From: Planifilum fimeticola
Lineage (GTDB): Bacteria; Bacillota; Bacilli; Thermoactinomycetales; DSM-44946
DNA: 64,000 bases
Assembly: GCF_003001905.1 (NCBI RefSeq)
Contig: NZ_PVNE01000017.1
Span: 1-64,000 of the forward strand
Direction: 5' to 3'
Position 1 is the stretch's first letter. Each line of letters opens with the position of its first letter. Made by a program: the position numbers and the translations under genes. Below, piece after piece: positions 23,867 to 33,298 of the stretch. The notes below the pieces were generated by a model. It saw nothing but the letters and a program-made list of their open reading frames with translations, was not told the origin of the DNA and made no database searches.

Positions 23867-25076
23867 CTTCCTCTATCAGCTGTTGATGATCGTTGGCCAG
23901 TCGCCCCAGGATGACCGCATCCGCCAAGCGCTCCAGGGTGTGCCCCACCCAGGGGCCGGAGGGACGGCCCGTTGCATCGATCAGATCCTTCCCGTTCACG
24001 GCCAATTCCCCCATCCGGCGGATCGGCATCTCGTCGCTCCAACGGTTTAACGCTTCGGACTGGCCCAGGCGCTCCTCCGCATCGATCGCCCCCAGCCTTT
24101 GGGATAACTCCAGCGCTTCCCGGCAAAACCGGATTCCGTCGCGGAAAATCCTTCTCTTTCCCTCTTCTTCCGTCAGGATAGGGGGCCAGGATGCGGCGGA
24201 GCGATACAGCCGGCCGATTTCCTCCACATCCCGCCTCGGAAGGCGGAGTTCCCTGAGGCGCCTGGCTGCCTCCTCCGGCTTTTGACCGCACAGATGGAGC
24301 AGGAGCGCCCAGCGCATCCGACGGGAAGGGGCCTCATCCAGGACGGTCAAGGGGGAAAGACAAGCAGAGGAGGGCAACTCCCACCGGCGGAAGGGGGGGA
24401 GGTGGTCCATCATCCCCAGCCGAAACAAGGAGGCGATGGCCTTTGACGACCGGCGGGTCTTCCAGATTTTCTCCAACTCCTGGACAACCCTTTCCACCGA
24501 CAGGCGGGCCAAATCGGGAGCCATCCGCCGGATCGCTTCCTCCGTTTCCGGGTGAAGGGTGAATTCGAGTTGCGCCGCGAGGCGAATCGCCCGCACCATC
24601 CGGAGGGCATCTTCCCGAAAGCGGTCATCAGCTGCCCCGACTGTCCGGATCACCCGCCTCTTTAGATCCCCTTGACCGCCGAAGGGATCGATGAGCCTTC
24701 CCCTCCGGTCCACTGCCATCGCATTGATGGTGAAATCCCTCCGGGCCAAATCCTCCTCCACACGCCGAACAAAACGGACATGGGAGGGTCTGCGCCCATC
24801 CCGGTACGCGCCTTCGACGCGGAAGGTGGTCACCTCCACCGGGTGCCCTCCCGCGATGACGGTCACCGTCCCGTGGCGGATGCCCGTGGCGATCGTTCGC
24901 GGAAACAGGGTTTGAATCTGTTCCGGCCGGGCGTCGGTGCAGACGTCATAATCCTCCGGCTCTCTTCCGAGCAGCCGATCGCGAACGCATCCGCCCACCA
25001 GATAGGCCTGAAATCCGGCTTCCTCCAACGCGTTGACAATCGACAGAGCGGCCTGGCAGGGATCCATCCTCCTCAT
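23817..25076 (-). CDS. cca: CCA tRNA nucleotidyltransferase
   Basis: This 419-residue class II enzyme adds or repairs the 3' CCA of tRNAs. The nucleotidyltransferase motif is LVGGCVRDRLLGREPEDYDVCTD, with DxD. RRDFTINAMA and the template-binding motif EDALRMVRAIRLAAQL follow, then a C-terminal helical domain. ATG 25076 shares ATGA with bshA. The one tRNA gene in this window already encodes CCA, so repair is one likely role. Confidence 0.95.
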   Translation of the reverse strand: MRRMDPCQAALSIVNALEEAGFQAYLVGGCVRDRLLGREPEDYDVCTDARPEQIQTLFPRTIATGIRHGTVTVIAGGHPVEVTTFRVEGAYRDGRRPSHVRFVRRVEEDLARRDFTINAMAVDRRGRLIDPFGGQGDLKRRVIRTVGAADDRFREDALRMVRAIRLAAQLEFTLHPETEEAIRRMAPDLARLSVERVVQELEKIWKTRRSSKAIASLFRLGMMDHLPPFRRWELPSSACLSPLTVLDEAPSRRMRWALLLHLCGQKPEEAARRLRELRLPRRDVEEIGRLYRSAASWPPILTEEEGKRRIFRDGIRFCREALELSQRLGAIDAEERLGQSEALNRWSDEMPIRRMGELAVNGKDLIDATGRPSGPWVGHTLERLADAVILGRLANDHQQLIEEGVRIGRDTTADPGDDD

Positions 25077-26215
25077 CCCTCCCCGAGCACGCGGCGATAG
25101 ATGGCCTCATACTGCTCTGCAACCCGATCCACGCAAAAATATTTCCGGACGCGGGCGATACCGCTCTCCGAGAACTTGCGGTGGAGGTCCGGATCGGTCA
25201 GCAAACGAACCGCATAACGCGCCATGGTTTCCACATCGCCCACCCCGGCCAAATAGCCCGTCTGCCCGTGGACGACCACCTCCGGCAGCCCGCCGGTATC
25301 CGATCCGACCGTGGGAACGCCGCAGGCCATCGCCTCCAGAGCAACCAGGCCGAAGCTCTCCTTCTCCGAGGGAAGGAGCAGGAGATCGGCCAGGGAAATC
25401 CATTGGGCCACTTCGTCTTTCTTACCCAGGAACTCCACATAGGGTTCGATATTGAGCTCCTGCACCAGCTGCACCGCCCGCGACCATTCCGGCCCCTCTC
25501 CGATCATCAAAAGCCGGGCCGGCACCTGCTCCCGGACCCGATGAAAGATGCGAATCACGTCGGTCGCCCGCTTGACGGGACGGAAATTGGATATGTGCAG
25601 CAGAATTTTTTCGCCGGGGCGAGCGATCTCCCGCCGCCAACCCGATACCTCCCGGGGATAGTAGACCCGGCAGTCGACGAAATTGTAGACGAGGTCGATC
25701 GGGCGTTCGATCCGGAACAACTCCCGGGTCTGCTTGACCAAATCCTTGGAGACGGCGGTCACCGCATCGCTCTCGCGAATGCCGAAACAGATGATATCCC
25801 GAAGGGAGGAATCCTCTCCCAACACGGTGATATCCGTCCCGTGCAGGGTGGTCACCACCTTCAGCCCGGGACCGACCATCTGCTTGGCCAGGTAGGCGCA
25901 GATGGCGTGGGGCACCGCGTAATGCACATGGAGCAGGTCCAAACGATGAACCTTGGCCACCTGAGCCATCCGGCTGGCCAGCGCCAGGTCGTAAGGGGGG
26001 TATTTGAAGACCGCGTATTGATTGGCTTCCACTCCGTGATAAAAAATGTTCCGGTCAAACCGCCCGAGACGAAAGGGCATATCGTGGGTGATAAAATGAA
26101 CTTCATGCTCCTTCTCGGCCATCCACTTGCCCAACTCCGTGGCGATCACGCCGGAACCCCCATGGGTCGGATAGCAGGTGATGCCGATATTCAATCGGGT
26201 TTTCTCCCTTCTCAT
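25073..26215 (-). CDS. bshA: N-acetyl-alpha-D-glucosaminyl L-malate synthase (bacillithiol step 1)
   Basis: This 380-residue GT4 glycosyltransferase joins UDP-GlcNAc and malate. It opens LNIGITCYPTHGGSGVIATELG, with HYAVPHAICAYLA and the C-terminal ESFGLVALEAMACGVP donor-binding motif. Start ATG 26215 overlaps the bshB1 stop (ATGA) and gives the Bacillus length (377). Upstream in-frame codons belong to bshB1 sequence. Product: GlcNAc-malate for bacillithiol. Confidence 0.96.
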   Translation of the reverse strand: MRREKTRLNIGITCYPTHGGSGVIATELGKWMAEKEHEVHFITHDMPFRLGRFDRNIFYHGVEANQYAVFKYPPYDLALASRMAQVAKVHRLDLLHVHYAVPHAICAYLAKQMVGPGLKVVTTLHGTDITVLGEDSSLRDIICFGIRESDAVTAVSKDLVKQTRELFRIERPIDLVYNFVDCRVYYPREVSGWRREIARPGEKILLHISNFRPVKRATDVIRIFHRVREQVPARLLMIGEGPEWSRAVQLVQELNIEPYVEFLGKKDEVAQWISLADLLLLPSEKESFGLVALEAMACGVPTVGSDTGGLPEVVVHGQTGYLAGVGDVETMARYAVRLLTDPDLHRKFSESGIARVRKYFCVDRVAEQYEAIYRRVLGEG

Positions 26216-26922
26216 GCGAGCCACTCCACGGAAGGGGGGCGGTCCGCCGCCAGCCCTTCCGCATAGTCCGCGCCGATTTGTTGCCCCCAAAGCTGGGCGC
26301 GTCCCCGAACCATCGCCAGGTATTGAGGTCGGTTGAGGGGGGTGTCCACTTCCCCCTCTTTCCGGAGAAACTGGCTCCGGTATGCAAGGATCGCCGCCTC
26401 TTTTTGTTCGTAAACCTCGCTGATGTCGACGATCAGGTGCGGCCGGTCGATATCATTGATGAAATAATAGTAAAGCCGCTCCACCCGGTGGGCGGGCAAA
26501 TCCCCGCCCAGGTCCAGCTTGCGGATCCCGGCGTCGAACACCGCTTCCTTCACCATCTGTCCGGCGGCGACATGATCCGGATGGCGATCCTTCGGATAAG
26601 GAGCCAGCACCACCCGGGGGCGGAAACGTCGAATCACCCGGGCCATCTGTTCAATCTGTTCCCGGCTCCCCAGCCCCCTGTCGGGAAACCCCAGATTGAT
26701 CCGGTCCGCAAGCCCCAGGATTTCACCCGCTCTGCGGGCTTCCCCCCTCCGGGTCTCCACCGTGCCGTTGGAGGAAAGCTCCGCCTCCGTCAGATCGCAG
26801 ATGACCGTTCTGCGCCCGGCCTTCGCATGCTTGGCCAGGATGCCCCCCGCCCCGATTTCCACATCATCGGGATGCGCCCCGAAGGCGAGGATCGCCACCG
26901 GGGTGGATTCTTTCGGTTTCAC
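26212..26922 (-). CDS. bshB1: Bacillithiol biosynthesis deacetylase BshB1
   Basis: This 236-residue LmbE/PIG-L family zinc deacetylase removes acetyl from GlcNAc-malate. Zinc and catalytic residues lie in [14 protein letters not shown] (AHPDD) and in [14 protein letters not shown] (HPDH). The GTG start overlaps the mgsA stop (GTGA), with AAGGAGG just upstream. BshC, the last enzyme of the pathway, is not in this window. Confidence 0.96.
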   Translation of the reverse strand: MKPKESTPVAILAFGAHPDDVEIGAGGILAKHAKAGRRTVICDLTEAELSSNGTVETRRGEARRAGEILGLADRINLGFPDRGLGSREQIEQMARVIRRFRPRVVLAPYPKDRHPDHVAAGQMVKEAVFDAGIRKLDLGGDLPAHRVERLYYYFINDIDRPHLIVDISEVYEQKEAAILAYRSQFLRKEGEVDTPLNRPQYLAMVRGRAQLWGQQIGADYAEGLAADRPPSVEWLA

Positions 26923-27338
26923 TCCTCCTTCCGCCTCCTTCCGCTTTTGACGACATCCCTCCAGGCGAAATCCCCCTGTTCGATCGATCGAATCAACACT
27001 TCCGCCGTGGCCAGATTGGTGGCCAGCGGGATCTGGTGAACGTCGGCCAGGCGCAGCAGGGCAAGGATGTCCGGTTCATGGGGCTGGGCGGTCAAAGGAT
27101 CCCGCAAAAAAATGATGCAGTCCATTTCGTTCTCCGCCACTTTGGCCCCGATCTGCTGATCGCCGCCCAACGGGCCCGACAAAAAGCGGTGAACCGACAG
27201 CCCGGCGGCTTCGGCAATCCGCTTTCCCGTGGTTCCCGTGGCAAAGAGGCGATGCTTTTTAAGCAGGTGTTTGTAGGCGATGGCAAAGCGAACCATCTCA
27301 TCCTTTTTCCGATCGTGGGCGATCAGAGCGATGTTCAT
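26919..27338 (-). CDS. mgsA: Methylglyoxal synthase
   Basis: This 139-residue enzyme converts dihydroxyacetone phosphate to methylglyoxal and phosphate, relieving phosphate starvation. It starts [16 protein letters not shown]. Catalytic Asp residues lie in AHDRKKD and [12 protein letters not shown], with LFATGTTG. Its neighbours make bacillithiol, the cofactor used in methylglyoxal detoxification. The ATG overlaps the stop of the upstream gene. Confidence 0.96.
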   Translation of the reverse strand: MNIALIAHDRKKDEMVRFAIAYKHLLKKHRLFATGTTGKRIAEAAGLSVHRFLSGPLGGDQQIGAKVAENEMDCIIFLRDPLTAQPHEPDILALLRLADVHQIPLATNLATAEVLIRSIEQGDFAWRDVVKSGRRRKEE

Positions 27339-28339
27339 ACCCTTTCCACCCCGTCCGCGAGGGTTTTGGCATGGGTGAAGAGCGCCGGCGTGCCGCCGGT
27401 GTGCCAAAAAAGAACCCGCTTGTCCTTCCAGTCTCCCCGGCGCGCCAGACCGATCACTCCCGCCAGGGCCTTGGCCGTATACACGGGATCGACCAGAATC
27501 CCCTCCGTCCAGGCCAGCAGACGGATCGCCTCCATTCCCTCCCGGGACGGAACGCCGTACTTGGGACCGATATACTCGTCGAAAATCAGATAGTCGCCCT
27601 CTTCTCCGCCATCGACCCCCAATTGTGAAAGCAGAGACCGCTCCAGTCGCAGGGTTTCCGCGCGGGCGACGGAAGCCTTCTGCCACACGCTGAACCCGAC
27701 GAGACCGACCGGCGCCGGCGAAAGCCGCTTCCCCGCGGCCAAGCCCGCCAGCGTGCCGCCGGTTCCTACGGGAACCACGAGGTAGTCGATGGGCGGAAGA
27801 CTCAACTTGTCCGCTTGTCGGCGCCACTCATCCCAGGCCCGTTTGTACCCGTAATCACCGATCGGAGTGGAGCCGCCCACGGGAATCACGTAGGGTTTTC
27901 GCCCTTCCCCTTCCGCCTCACGGGCCAGCTCCTCCATCGCAGCCAGCAAGGCCTCCGAGCCGTACTTGCCCGTCATGCGGATGGATGCCCCGAAAAGTTT
28001 GTCGAGCAGCAGATTTCCCTGTTCTTCTCCAGGGTTTCTCCCGGAAAAACAGAGCCACACGTCCATGCCCGCTTTCCGGGCCACCGCCGCGGTCAGCCGG
28101 GCGTGATTGGACTGGGGGCTCCCTCCGGTGATGAGCAGATCGCATCCCCTGGAAATCGCGTCCCCGAGCAGGTATTCCAATTTGCGCAGCTTGTTTCCGC
28201 CGAAGGCGATCCCCGTCAAATCGTCCCGTTTGATCCAACAACTCTTAAGCCCGATCGCCTCGGCGAAACGGGGAAGGGGATGGATCGGGGTCTCTCCCCA
28301 CAGCAACGAAACGCGGGAAAAAGATTTCACTCTTCTCAC
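27335..28339 (-). CDS. D-cysteine desulfhydrase / ACC deaminase-family PLP enzyme
   Basis: This 334-residue fold-type II PLP enzyme has its lysine in [12 protein letters not shown]. It also has the family motifs [18 protein letters not shown] and [13 protein letters not shown], and ends near HTGGTPALF. Members degrade D-cysteine or 1-aminocyclopropane-1-carboxylate; D-cysteine desulfhydrase is the commoner bacterial activity. The GTG start has GGAGG six nt upstream, one base after dapB, and the 3' end overlaps mgsA. This gene is not in the Bacillus dapB-mgsA-bsh order I know. Confidence 0.88.
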   Translation of the reverse strand: MRRVKSFSRVSLLWGETPIHPLPRFAEAIGLKSCWIKRDDLTGIAFGGNKLRKLEYLLGDAISRGCDLLITGGSPQSNHARLTAAVARKAGMDVWLCFSGRNPGEEQGNLLLDKLFGASIRMTGKYGSEALLAAMEELAREAEGEGRKPYVIPVGGSTPIGDYGYKRAWDEWRRQADKLSLPPIDYLVVPVGTGGTLAGLAAGKRLSPAPVGLVGFSVWQKASVARAETLRLERSLLSQLGVDGGEEGDYLIFDEYIGPKYGVPSREGMEAIRLLAWTEGILVDPVYTAKALAGVIGLARRGDWKDKRVLFWHTGGTPALFTHAKTLADGVERV

Positions 28340-28340
28340 C

Positions 28341-29144
28341 CTACTCCTCCAGGAGATGTTCCAGACCGTAGACCAGGCGGTCGAGATTCATCACCTTTTG
28401 AATGGCCAGCTTGACGCCCGGCATGAACGATTCCCGGTGAATCGAATCGTGGCGCAGGGTCAGCGTTTGCCCGGGACCCCCGAAAATCACTTCCTGGTGG
28501 GCGACCATCCCCGGCAACCGGATGCTGTGAATGCGGAACCCGTGTCGATATCCGCCCCGGGCCCCCTCCAGAGTTTCCTTTTCTTCGGGATGTCCCTGAC
28601 GGATCTCGGGCCGATTTCGGGCGATCATCTCCGCCGTCTTGAGGGACGTGCCCGAAGGAGCGTCCAGTTTCCGGTCGTGGTGCATCTCGATGATCTCCAC
28701 GTGGGGAAAATATTTGGCCGCCCGGGCGGCGAACATCATCATCAGTACCGCGCCGATGGCGAAGTTCGGGGCGATCACCGCCCCCACCCGGCGCTCTTCG
28801 CTCAAGCGGGCGAGTTCTGCGATCTCCCCCTCCGCCAAGCCGGTGGTTCCCACCACCGGACGAACCCCCATCTCCAGGGCGATTTCGGCATGACGCTTGA
28901 CCGCCGCGGGAATGGTGAAATCAACCAGCACGTCCGGCCGGTTCTCCAAAAGCGCCGACTCCAGGGAATCGGAAAAGGTGACCCCCAGAGAGCCGAGGCC
29001 GATCGATTCCCCGACATCCTTTCCTCCTTGCGTGCGGGAAATGCCGCGGACGAATTCAAAGGTCTCATCCTGAACCAACATCTTTACCACTTCACGGCCC
29101 ATCCGGCCGTTTGCCCCCGCAACGGCAACCCGGATCGGTTTCAC
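28341..29144 (-). CDS. dapB: 4-hydroxy-tetrahydrodipicolinate reductase
   Basis: This 267-residue enzyme of the diaminopimelate/lysine branch also supplies dipicolinate for spores. NAD(P) binding is at VAVAGANGRMGREV. The catalytic motif EMHHDRKLDAPSGT and GTTGLAEGEI are present. The GTG start at 29144 has only a weak ribosome site. It begins the long overlapping chain that runs to birA. Confidence 0.96.
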   Translation of the reverse strand: MKPIRVAVAGANGRMGREVVKMLVQDETFEFVRGISRTQGGKDVGESIGLGSLGVTFSDSLESALLENRPDVLVDFTIPAAVKRHAEIALEMGVRPVVGTTGLAEGEIAELARLSEERRVGAVIAPNFAIGAVLMMMFAARAAKYFPHVEIIEMHHDRKLDAPSGTSLKTAEMIARNRPEIRQGHPEEKETLEGARGGYRHGFRIHSIRLPGMVAHQEVIFGGPGQTLTLRHDSIHRESFMPGVKLAIQKVMNLDRLVYGLEHLLEE

Positions 29145-29193
29145 GGTCTGTGCGTTCCGGCCGCCGCAGCCGAAACGCTCCCCTCCCTTCCGT

Positions 29194-29526
29194 TCATTCC
29201 GAATCGACCCGGGTCCACCGGTCGGCGTCCCGGGTATTGTATTTGTGCATCACCCGATTGAAGGCCTCTTCCAGGTCGATGCCCATGGAATTGGCGAAAC
29301 AGATCACGATGAACAGGATATCCGCCAGTTCCATCGCGATTTCTCCCTCGGCCTCATCGGGTTTTTTCGGCTTTTCCCCGTATCGGTGATTCACTTCGCG
29401 GGCCAGTTCGCCCACTTCCTCGGCCATCCGCGCCAGCATGGAGAGCGGTTTGAAATACCCTTCGCGGAATTGACCGATATACGCATCCACTTCCTGCTGC
29501 AACTGTCTCAGGGTTTTCCCGTCCAT
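29194..29526 (-). CDS. ypjD: MazG-like nucleotide pyrophosphohydrolase (YpjD)
   Basis: This 110-residue all-alpha NTP pyrophosphatase contains EEVGELAREVNHRYGEKPKK and MELADILFIVICFANS, whose acidic residues bind Mg. It probably removes non-canonical or damaged nucleotides. Start ATG 29526 matches the Bacillus protein; ATG 29535 is the alternative. Its place next to dapB and ypjC is as in B. subtilis. Confidence 0.93.
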   Translation of the reverse strand: MDGKTLRQLQQEVDAYIGQFREGYFKPLSMLARMAEEVGELAREVNHRYGEKPKKPDEAEGEIAMELADILFIVICFANSMGIDLEEAFNRVMHKYNTRDADRWTRVDSE

Positions 29527-29594
29527 CTGCTGCATCCCTCCGATTTCTCCTCCATGGTAACTCAATTGTCCCACGAAAACAAACCCTCTCCGTA

Positions 29595-29623
29595 TTGCCT
29601 TGGCCTTCGGGGGTATGTATAAT
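29595..29623 (+). promoter_or_regulatory. Promoter of ypjC
   Basis: TTGCCT (29595-29600) and TATAAT (29618-29623) are 17 nt apart. Confidence 0.75.
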
Positions 29624-29642
29624 AAAGCGGGATTGAACAGCG

Positions 29643-29667
29643 AAACGGCCGGAAATGCCGGCCGTTT
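29643..29667 (+). other. Perfect 10-bp hairpin in the ypjC leader
   Basis: AAACGGCCGG (29643-29652) pairs with CCGGCCGTTT (29658-29667), loop AAATG, followed only by CTTCG. It lies between the promoter and the ATG. It may be a partial attenuator, or an end-of-transcript hairpin for minus-strand messages. Confidence 0.5.
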
Positions 29668-29699
29668 CTTCGCATTCGAATCACTCGGAGGCGATCTCG

Positions 29700-30566
29700 A
29701 TGAATAAGCAGATAAAGAAGCACGCAAAAAACATCCTCATGATTCTCGCGGGAGCCTTTATCTTCTCCCTGGGCATCAACTATTTTGCGGTGCCAAACAA
29801 GCTGGGGGAAGGCGGGTTTACCGGAATTGCCCTGCTCGTCCACTATTTGTTCGGCCTCTCCCCGGGGCTGGTCATCTTCACCCTGAACATTCCCCTGTAT
29901 TTCATCGGTTACAAAGTGTTCGGCAAACAGACGCTGATCTACACCATTATCGGCACCAATGCCGTTTCCTTTTTTTTGTGGCTCACCGAAGGCTGGGGCG
30001 ATCCCCTGCCCGGTGACCTGCTGCTCGCCGCTCTCTACACAGGCGTGTTGGTCGGCGTCGGCCTCGGCCTGATCTTCCGCACCGGCGGCACCACCGGAGG
30101 GGTGGACATCATCGCCCGCTTGGCCCAAAAATACTTGGACTGGAGCATCGGACGCACCTTCATGGTCTTCGACTTCGTCGTCATCGCCCTGTCCGCCTTT
30201 CACATCGGCAGGGAAAAGGCGATGTACACGCTGGTGGCCGTATTCGTCGGCGCCCGGGTGGTCGATTTCGTCGTGGAAGGCTTGAACGCCGCCAAGGGCG
30301 TCACCATCATCTCCAACTCCGCCGCGGCCATCTCCGAGCGGATCACCAAGGAGATGAACCGAGGGGTGACCCTGCTGAAGGGGAAAGGAGCGTACACCGG
30401 AACCGAAAAAGAGGTTCTCTTCGTCGTCCTCAGCCGCCCGGAACTCCCCCGCCTGAAACATTTGGTGCATTCGGTGGATCCCTACGCCTTCGTGACCGTG
30501 CACGATGTGAGGGATGTGCTGGGAGAAGGGTTTACCTATGAAAAGGAATCTCCCGAAGGGGCCTGA
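29700..30566 (+). CDS. ypjC: YitT-family membrane protein (YpjC)
   Basis: This 288-residue protein has five or six membrane helices in the first 200 residues (YitT/DUF161) and a C-terminal cytoplasmic DUF2179 domain (ISNSAAAISERITKEMNRG onwards). The family's function is unknown. ATG 29700 has GGAGG 8 nt upstream. It is transcribed against its neighbours from its own promoter. Position between ypjB and ypjD identifies it. Confidence 0.93.
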   Translation: MNKQIKKHAKNILMILAGAFIFSLGINYFAVPNKLGEGGFTGIALLVHYLFGLSPGLVIFTLNIPLYFIGYKVFGKQTLIYTIIGTNAVSFFLWLTEGWGDPLPGDLLLAALYTGVLVGVGLGLIFRTGGTTGGVDIIARLAQKYLDWSIGRTFMVFDFVVIALSAFHIGREKAMYTLVAVFVGARVVDFVVEGLNAAKGVTIISNSAAAISERITKEMNRGVTLLKGKGAYTGTEKEVLFVVLSRPELPRLKHLVHSVDPYAFVTVHDVRDVLGEGFTYEKESPEGA

Positions 30567-30575
30567 CAGGCCCCC

Positions 30576-31382
30576 TCACCCTCGCACCGCCACCTGTTCC
30601 GCCCGGTATTTCCTCCATCCCACGTAGGCGAGCACCGAGGCAATCACCGCCCCCACCCACAGAAACGGGAGAACCTCCGGTGGATCGGTCCACCGGGCCA
30701 GGGCGATCACCTCCTCCTCCGACCCGTAAAAGAGCGGTTCCATCATCTGCTTGAATCGCTTCACCCCGTTCATCAGCCCTTGACGATCCCGTTCCGCGCC
30801 GTCGGACTGACCGCGGATAAACGCGATCATCGAATCCACCTTGGCCGTCGTCTGGGGCGTCTTGGACACCACGACAGCGGGGCGGATCAACTGGTACTCG
30901 TTGAACAGCTTTTCGACCGCCTCCCGCACTTCCCCCTCGTTCCCCGATTGCACCGCCTGCTCCAATTGTTCGATTTTCCGCATCATTTCCGGGTAGCGTT
31001 CGAGCCACAGCGGCTGATTCGGATGGGAAAGGGCGTCGAAGGCCAAGCGGAGCCGGACCGCCGAAGCGAGGATCAATTCCTGATCGGGACGGATCTGGTT
31101 CAGCTTCCCTTCCAGATCGAGCAGGCATTCGGACAGGGTGTGGATCGCCTCGATGGACACCCTCTCATCGGAAAAATCCGCCCGGGAAAAATCGGCCGCC
31201 AAGCGGGCCAGCGGTTTCCGCGCCTCCGCCCATTTCTTCTCCTTCACCAGCCGATGAATCTCTTCCGCCTGTTTTGTCCAGGAGTCGGCATCGGCCCGGT
31301 CCGCTCTCCCCAGGGCGGGAGAAAGGATGAAGACGATGATCGAAACGATGGCCAACCATCGCAAAATCTGCGGCTTGTACAC
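30576..31382 (-). CDS. ypjB: Sporulation-associated membrane protein YpjB
   Basis: This 268-residue protein has an N-terminal signal/anchor (about 5-25) and a C-terminal membrane segment (PFLWVGAVIASVLAYVGWRKY). The extracytoplasmic region between is helical. Bacillus YpjB is linked to sporulation but its biochemical role is unknown. I chose GTG 31382 (GGGAG 10 nt upstream) because the frame to 31499 adds residues before the signal sequence. Confidence 0.85.
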   Translation of the reverse strand: MYKPQILRWLAIVSIIVFILSPALGRADRADADSWTKQAEEIHRLVKEKKWAEARKPLARLAADFSRADFSDERVSIEAIHTLSECLLDLEGKLNQIRPDQELILASAVRLRLAFDALSHPNQPLWLERYPEMMRKIEQLEQAVQSGNEGEVREAVEKLFNEYQLIRPAVVVSKTPQTTAKVDSMIAFIRGQSDGAERDRQGLMNGVKRFKQMMEPLFYGSEEEVIALARWTDPPEVLPFLWVGAVIASVLAYVGWRKYRAEQVAVRG

Positions 31383-31520
31383 AATATTTCGTCTCCCTTT
31401 CACGACCTGATTGCAAAAGCTTTTTCTTCTACCATACATATACGGTGCCTGTCCCGGGTATGAAAGGGATTTTGTGCGCCGAAGAGGGCCGGACTGCAAG
31501 CCGATTCCTGAAAAAGCCCC

Positions 31521-32786
31521 CTAATCTCCGATCAAGGTGAGACCGGGAACGAACGTGACCAACAGGACGTCCACGATCATGATCCACAAAAAGGGGAACA
31601 CCGCCCGCACCAGCTTTTCGAACCGCACACCCCCCACCTGGGAACCGACATACAGCGAGAGCCCCACCGGCGGGGTGATCAGCCCGATCGCCAGATTGGT
31701 GATCATGATCACGCCGAAATGAATGGGATCCACGCCGATACCCGTCACCACCGGAAGCAAAATCGGCGTCAGGATGATGATCGCCGCGATCACCTCCATG
31801 AAGGTGCCGACCAGGAGCAGGAGCAGGTTGACAAGCAGCAATACTTCGATTGATGACAGATTGGCGCTCGCCAACCATTCCGCCACGCTTTGCGGAACCT
31901 GTTCCCGGGTCAACACCATGCCGAACAGAGCCGCCGTCCCGATCATCAACAGGATGACCGAAGTGGTTTCGGCCGAAGATACAAAGATTCCCCGCAATTT
32001 GTTCAGGTCGAGCTCCTTATACACGAACACCCCCACAACCAGACCGTACACGACAGCGACCACCGACGCCTCGGTCGGGGTGAACAGGCCGCTGTAAATG
32101 CCACCGAGAATGATGACGGGCATAAAGATCGCCGGGAAGGAACGGACGAATCGGCGGCCGATCTCCCTCAGGCTGACCTTCTGATCGTCGGTACGGTATC
32201 CGCGGCTCCGGCTCATGAGGTAAGCCGCCGCCATCAGGGACAAGCCTACCAGGATCCCGGGAACGATTCCCGCGAGAAACAGGGTGCTGATGGATGCTCC
32301 CGCGGATACCCCATACAGCACCATCGGGACGCTCGGCGGGATGAGAATGCCCGTTGTGCCGGCAACCGATTGCACCGCCGTCGAAAAGGGTCGGTCATAG
32401 CCGGCCCGCACCATCGCCGGAATCATGATCCCTCCCACCGCGGCCGTCGTGGCGGTGGCCGAACCCGAAACCGCGGCAAAAAACATGCAGGCGATAATGG
32501 ATACATGGGCCAGCCCGCCCCGGATCCGGCCGACCAGACTGTTGGCAAATTGTACGAGCCGCTCGGAAATACCTCCGTGCTCCATCAGCTTTCCGGCCAG
32601 AATAAAAAAGGGAGCCGCCATGAGCGGGAAGGAATCCATCGCGGCAAACATCTTCTGCGGAAGCATGACCAGCGGGATTTCGGAACTTGCGGCCAGCACG
32701 ATCACCGCGGACATCGCCAGGCCGATGGCGATCGGAACATTGATGACGAGTAGGATCAAAAAGACGACGAATAACAAAATGGCCAT
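31521..32786 (-). CDS. dctM: TRAP transporter large permease (DctM)
   Basis: This 421-residue, 12-helix DctM/SiaM-type subunit drives solute uptake with a Na+ or H+ gradient. It has the typical stretches FPLMAAPFFILAGKLME, SGSATATTAAVGGIMIP and GILIPPSVPMV. The ATG shares one base with the dctQ stop. It is third in dctPQM. The substrate is unknown; C4-dicarboxylates and other organic acids are common for the family. Confidence 0.94.
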   Translation of the reverse strand: MAILLFVVFLILLVINVPIAIGLAMSAVIVLAASSEIPLVMLPQKMFAAMDSFPLMAAPFFILAGKLMEHGGISERLVQFANSLVGRIRGGLAHVSIIACMFFAAVSGSATATTAAVGGIMIPAMVRAGYDRPFSTAVQSVAGTTGILIPPSVPMVLYGVSAGASISTLFLAGIVPGILVGLSLMAAAYLMSRSRGYRTDDQKVSLREIGRRFVRSFPAIFMPVIILGGIYSGLFTPTEASVVAVVYGLVVGVFVYKELDLNKLRGIFVSSAETTSVILLMIGTAALFGMVLTREQVPQSVAEWLASANLSSIEVLLLVNLLLLLVGTFMEVIAAIIILTPILLPVVTGIGVDPIHFGVIMITNLAIGLITPPVGLSLYVGSQVGGVRFEKLVRAVFPFLWIMIVDVLLVTFVPGLTLIGD

Positions 32787-33271
32787 CAGCTCCGCTCCCC
32801 TCCTCTTCCCGTCCGAATCGTCCGGATGAGCACATCGATCAGGTTCAAGGCCATGAGGATTCCGCTGATCGGAATCACTGAATAGACGTATCCCATCGGG
32901 AAATTGAGGGCCGGCGAGTGCTGCATCATCGACCGATCCATCAATTCGAACCCGAAAATCACCAGCAGCGCGAAAAACACGAGGCACACAAGTCCGGCCA
33001 CCGCCTGAACCCATCTCTGAAACCGCATCGGGAGGCGTTCGACGATCACCGAGACGCCGACGTGGGCGCCGCGCCGGAATCCGTAGGATGCGGCCAGGAA
33101 AGTCAACCAAATCATGAGATAGCGCGCCGCTTCTTCAGTCCAAGAGAACGACTTAGCCATGACAAGGCGCATGAGAATCTGCAGGAAGATCAGAACCACC
33201 ATCGCGGCCAGAAAGAGAGCCGTCAAATTTTCCACGGTCCGGTTGATCCCTCTGATCGCTTTGTTCCACAA
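32786..33271 (-). CDS. dctQ: TRAP transporter small permease (DctQ)
   Basis: This 161-residue four-helix subunit links the binding protein to DctM. It contains the family signature FSWTEEAARYLMIWLTFLAA and GAHVGVS. The start codon is TTG 33271 with a weak GGGGG ribosome site, 27 nt after dctP. Confidence 0.93.
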   Translation of the reverse strand: MWNKAIRGINRTVENLTALFLAAMVVLIFLQILMRLVMAKSFSWTEEAARYLMIWLTFLAASYGFRRGAHVGVSVIVERLPMRFQRWVQAVAGLVCLVFFALLVIFGFELMDRSMMQHSPALNFPMGYVYSVIPISGILMALNLIDVLIRTIRTGRGGERS

Positions 33272-33298
33272 GAAAGCCCGACCCCCAGGATGATTGCT

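Noticed and set aside
26919-27827. Long N-terminal extension of mgsA
   Set aside because: The extra frame overlaps the desulfhydrase-like gene; the true ATG at 27338 gives the exact family length.
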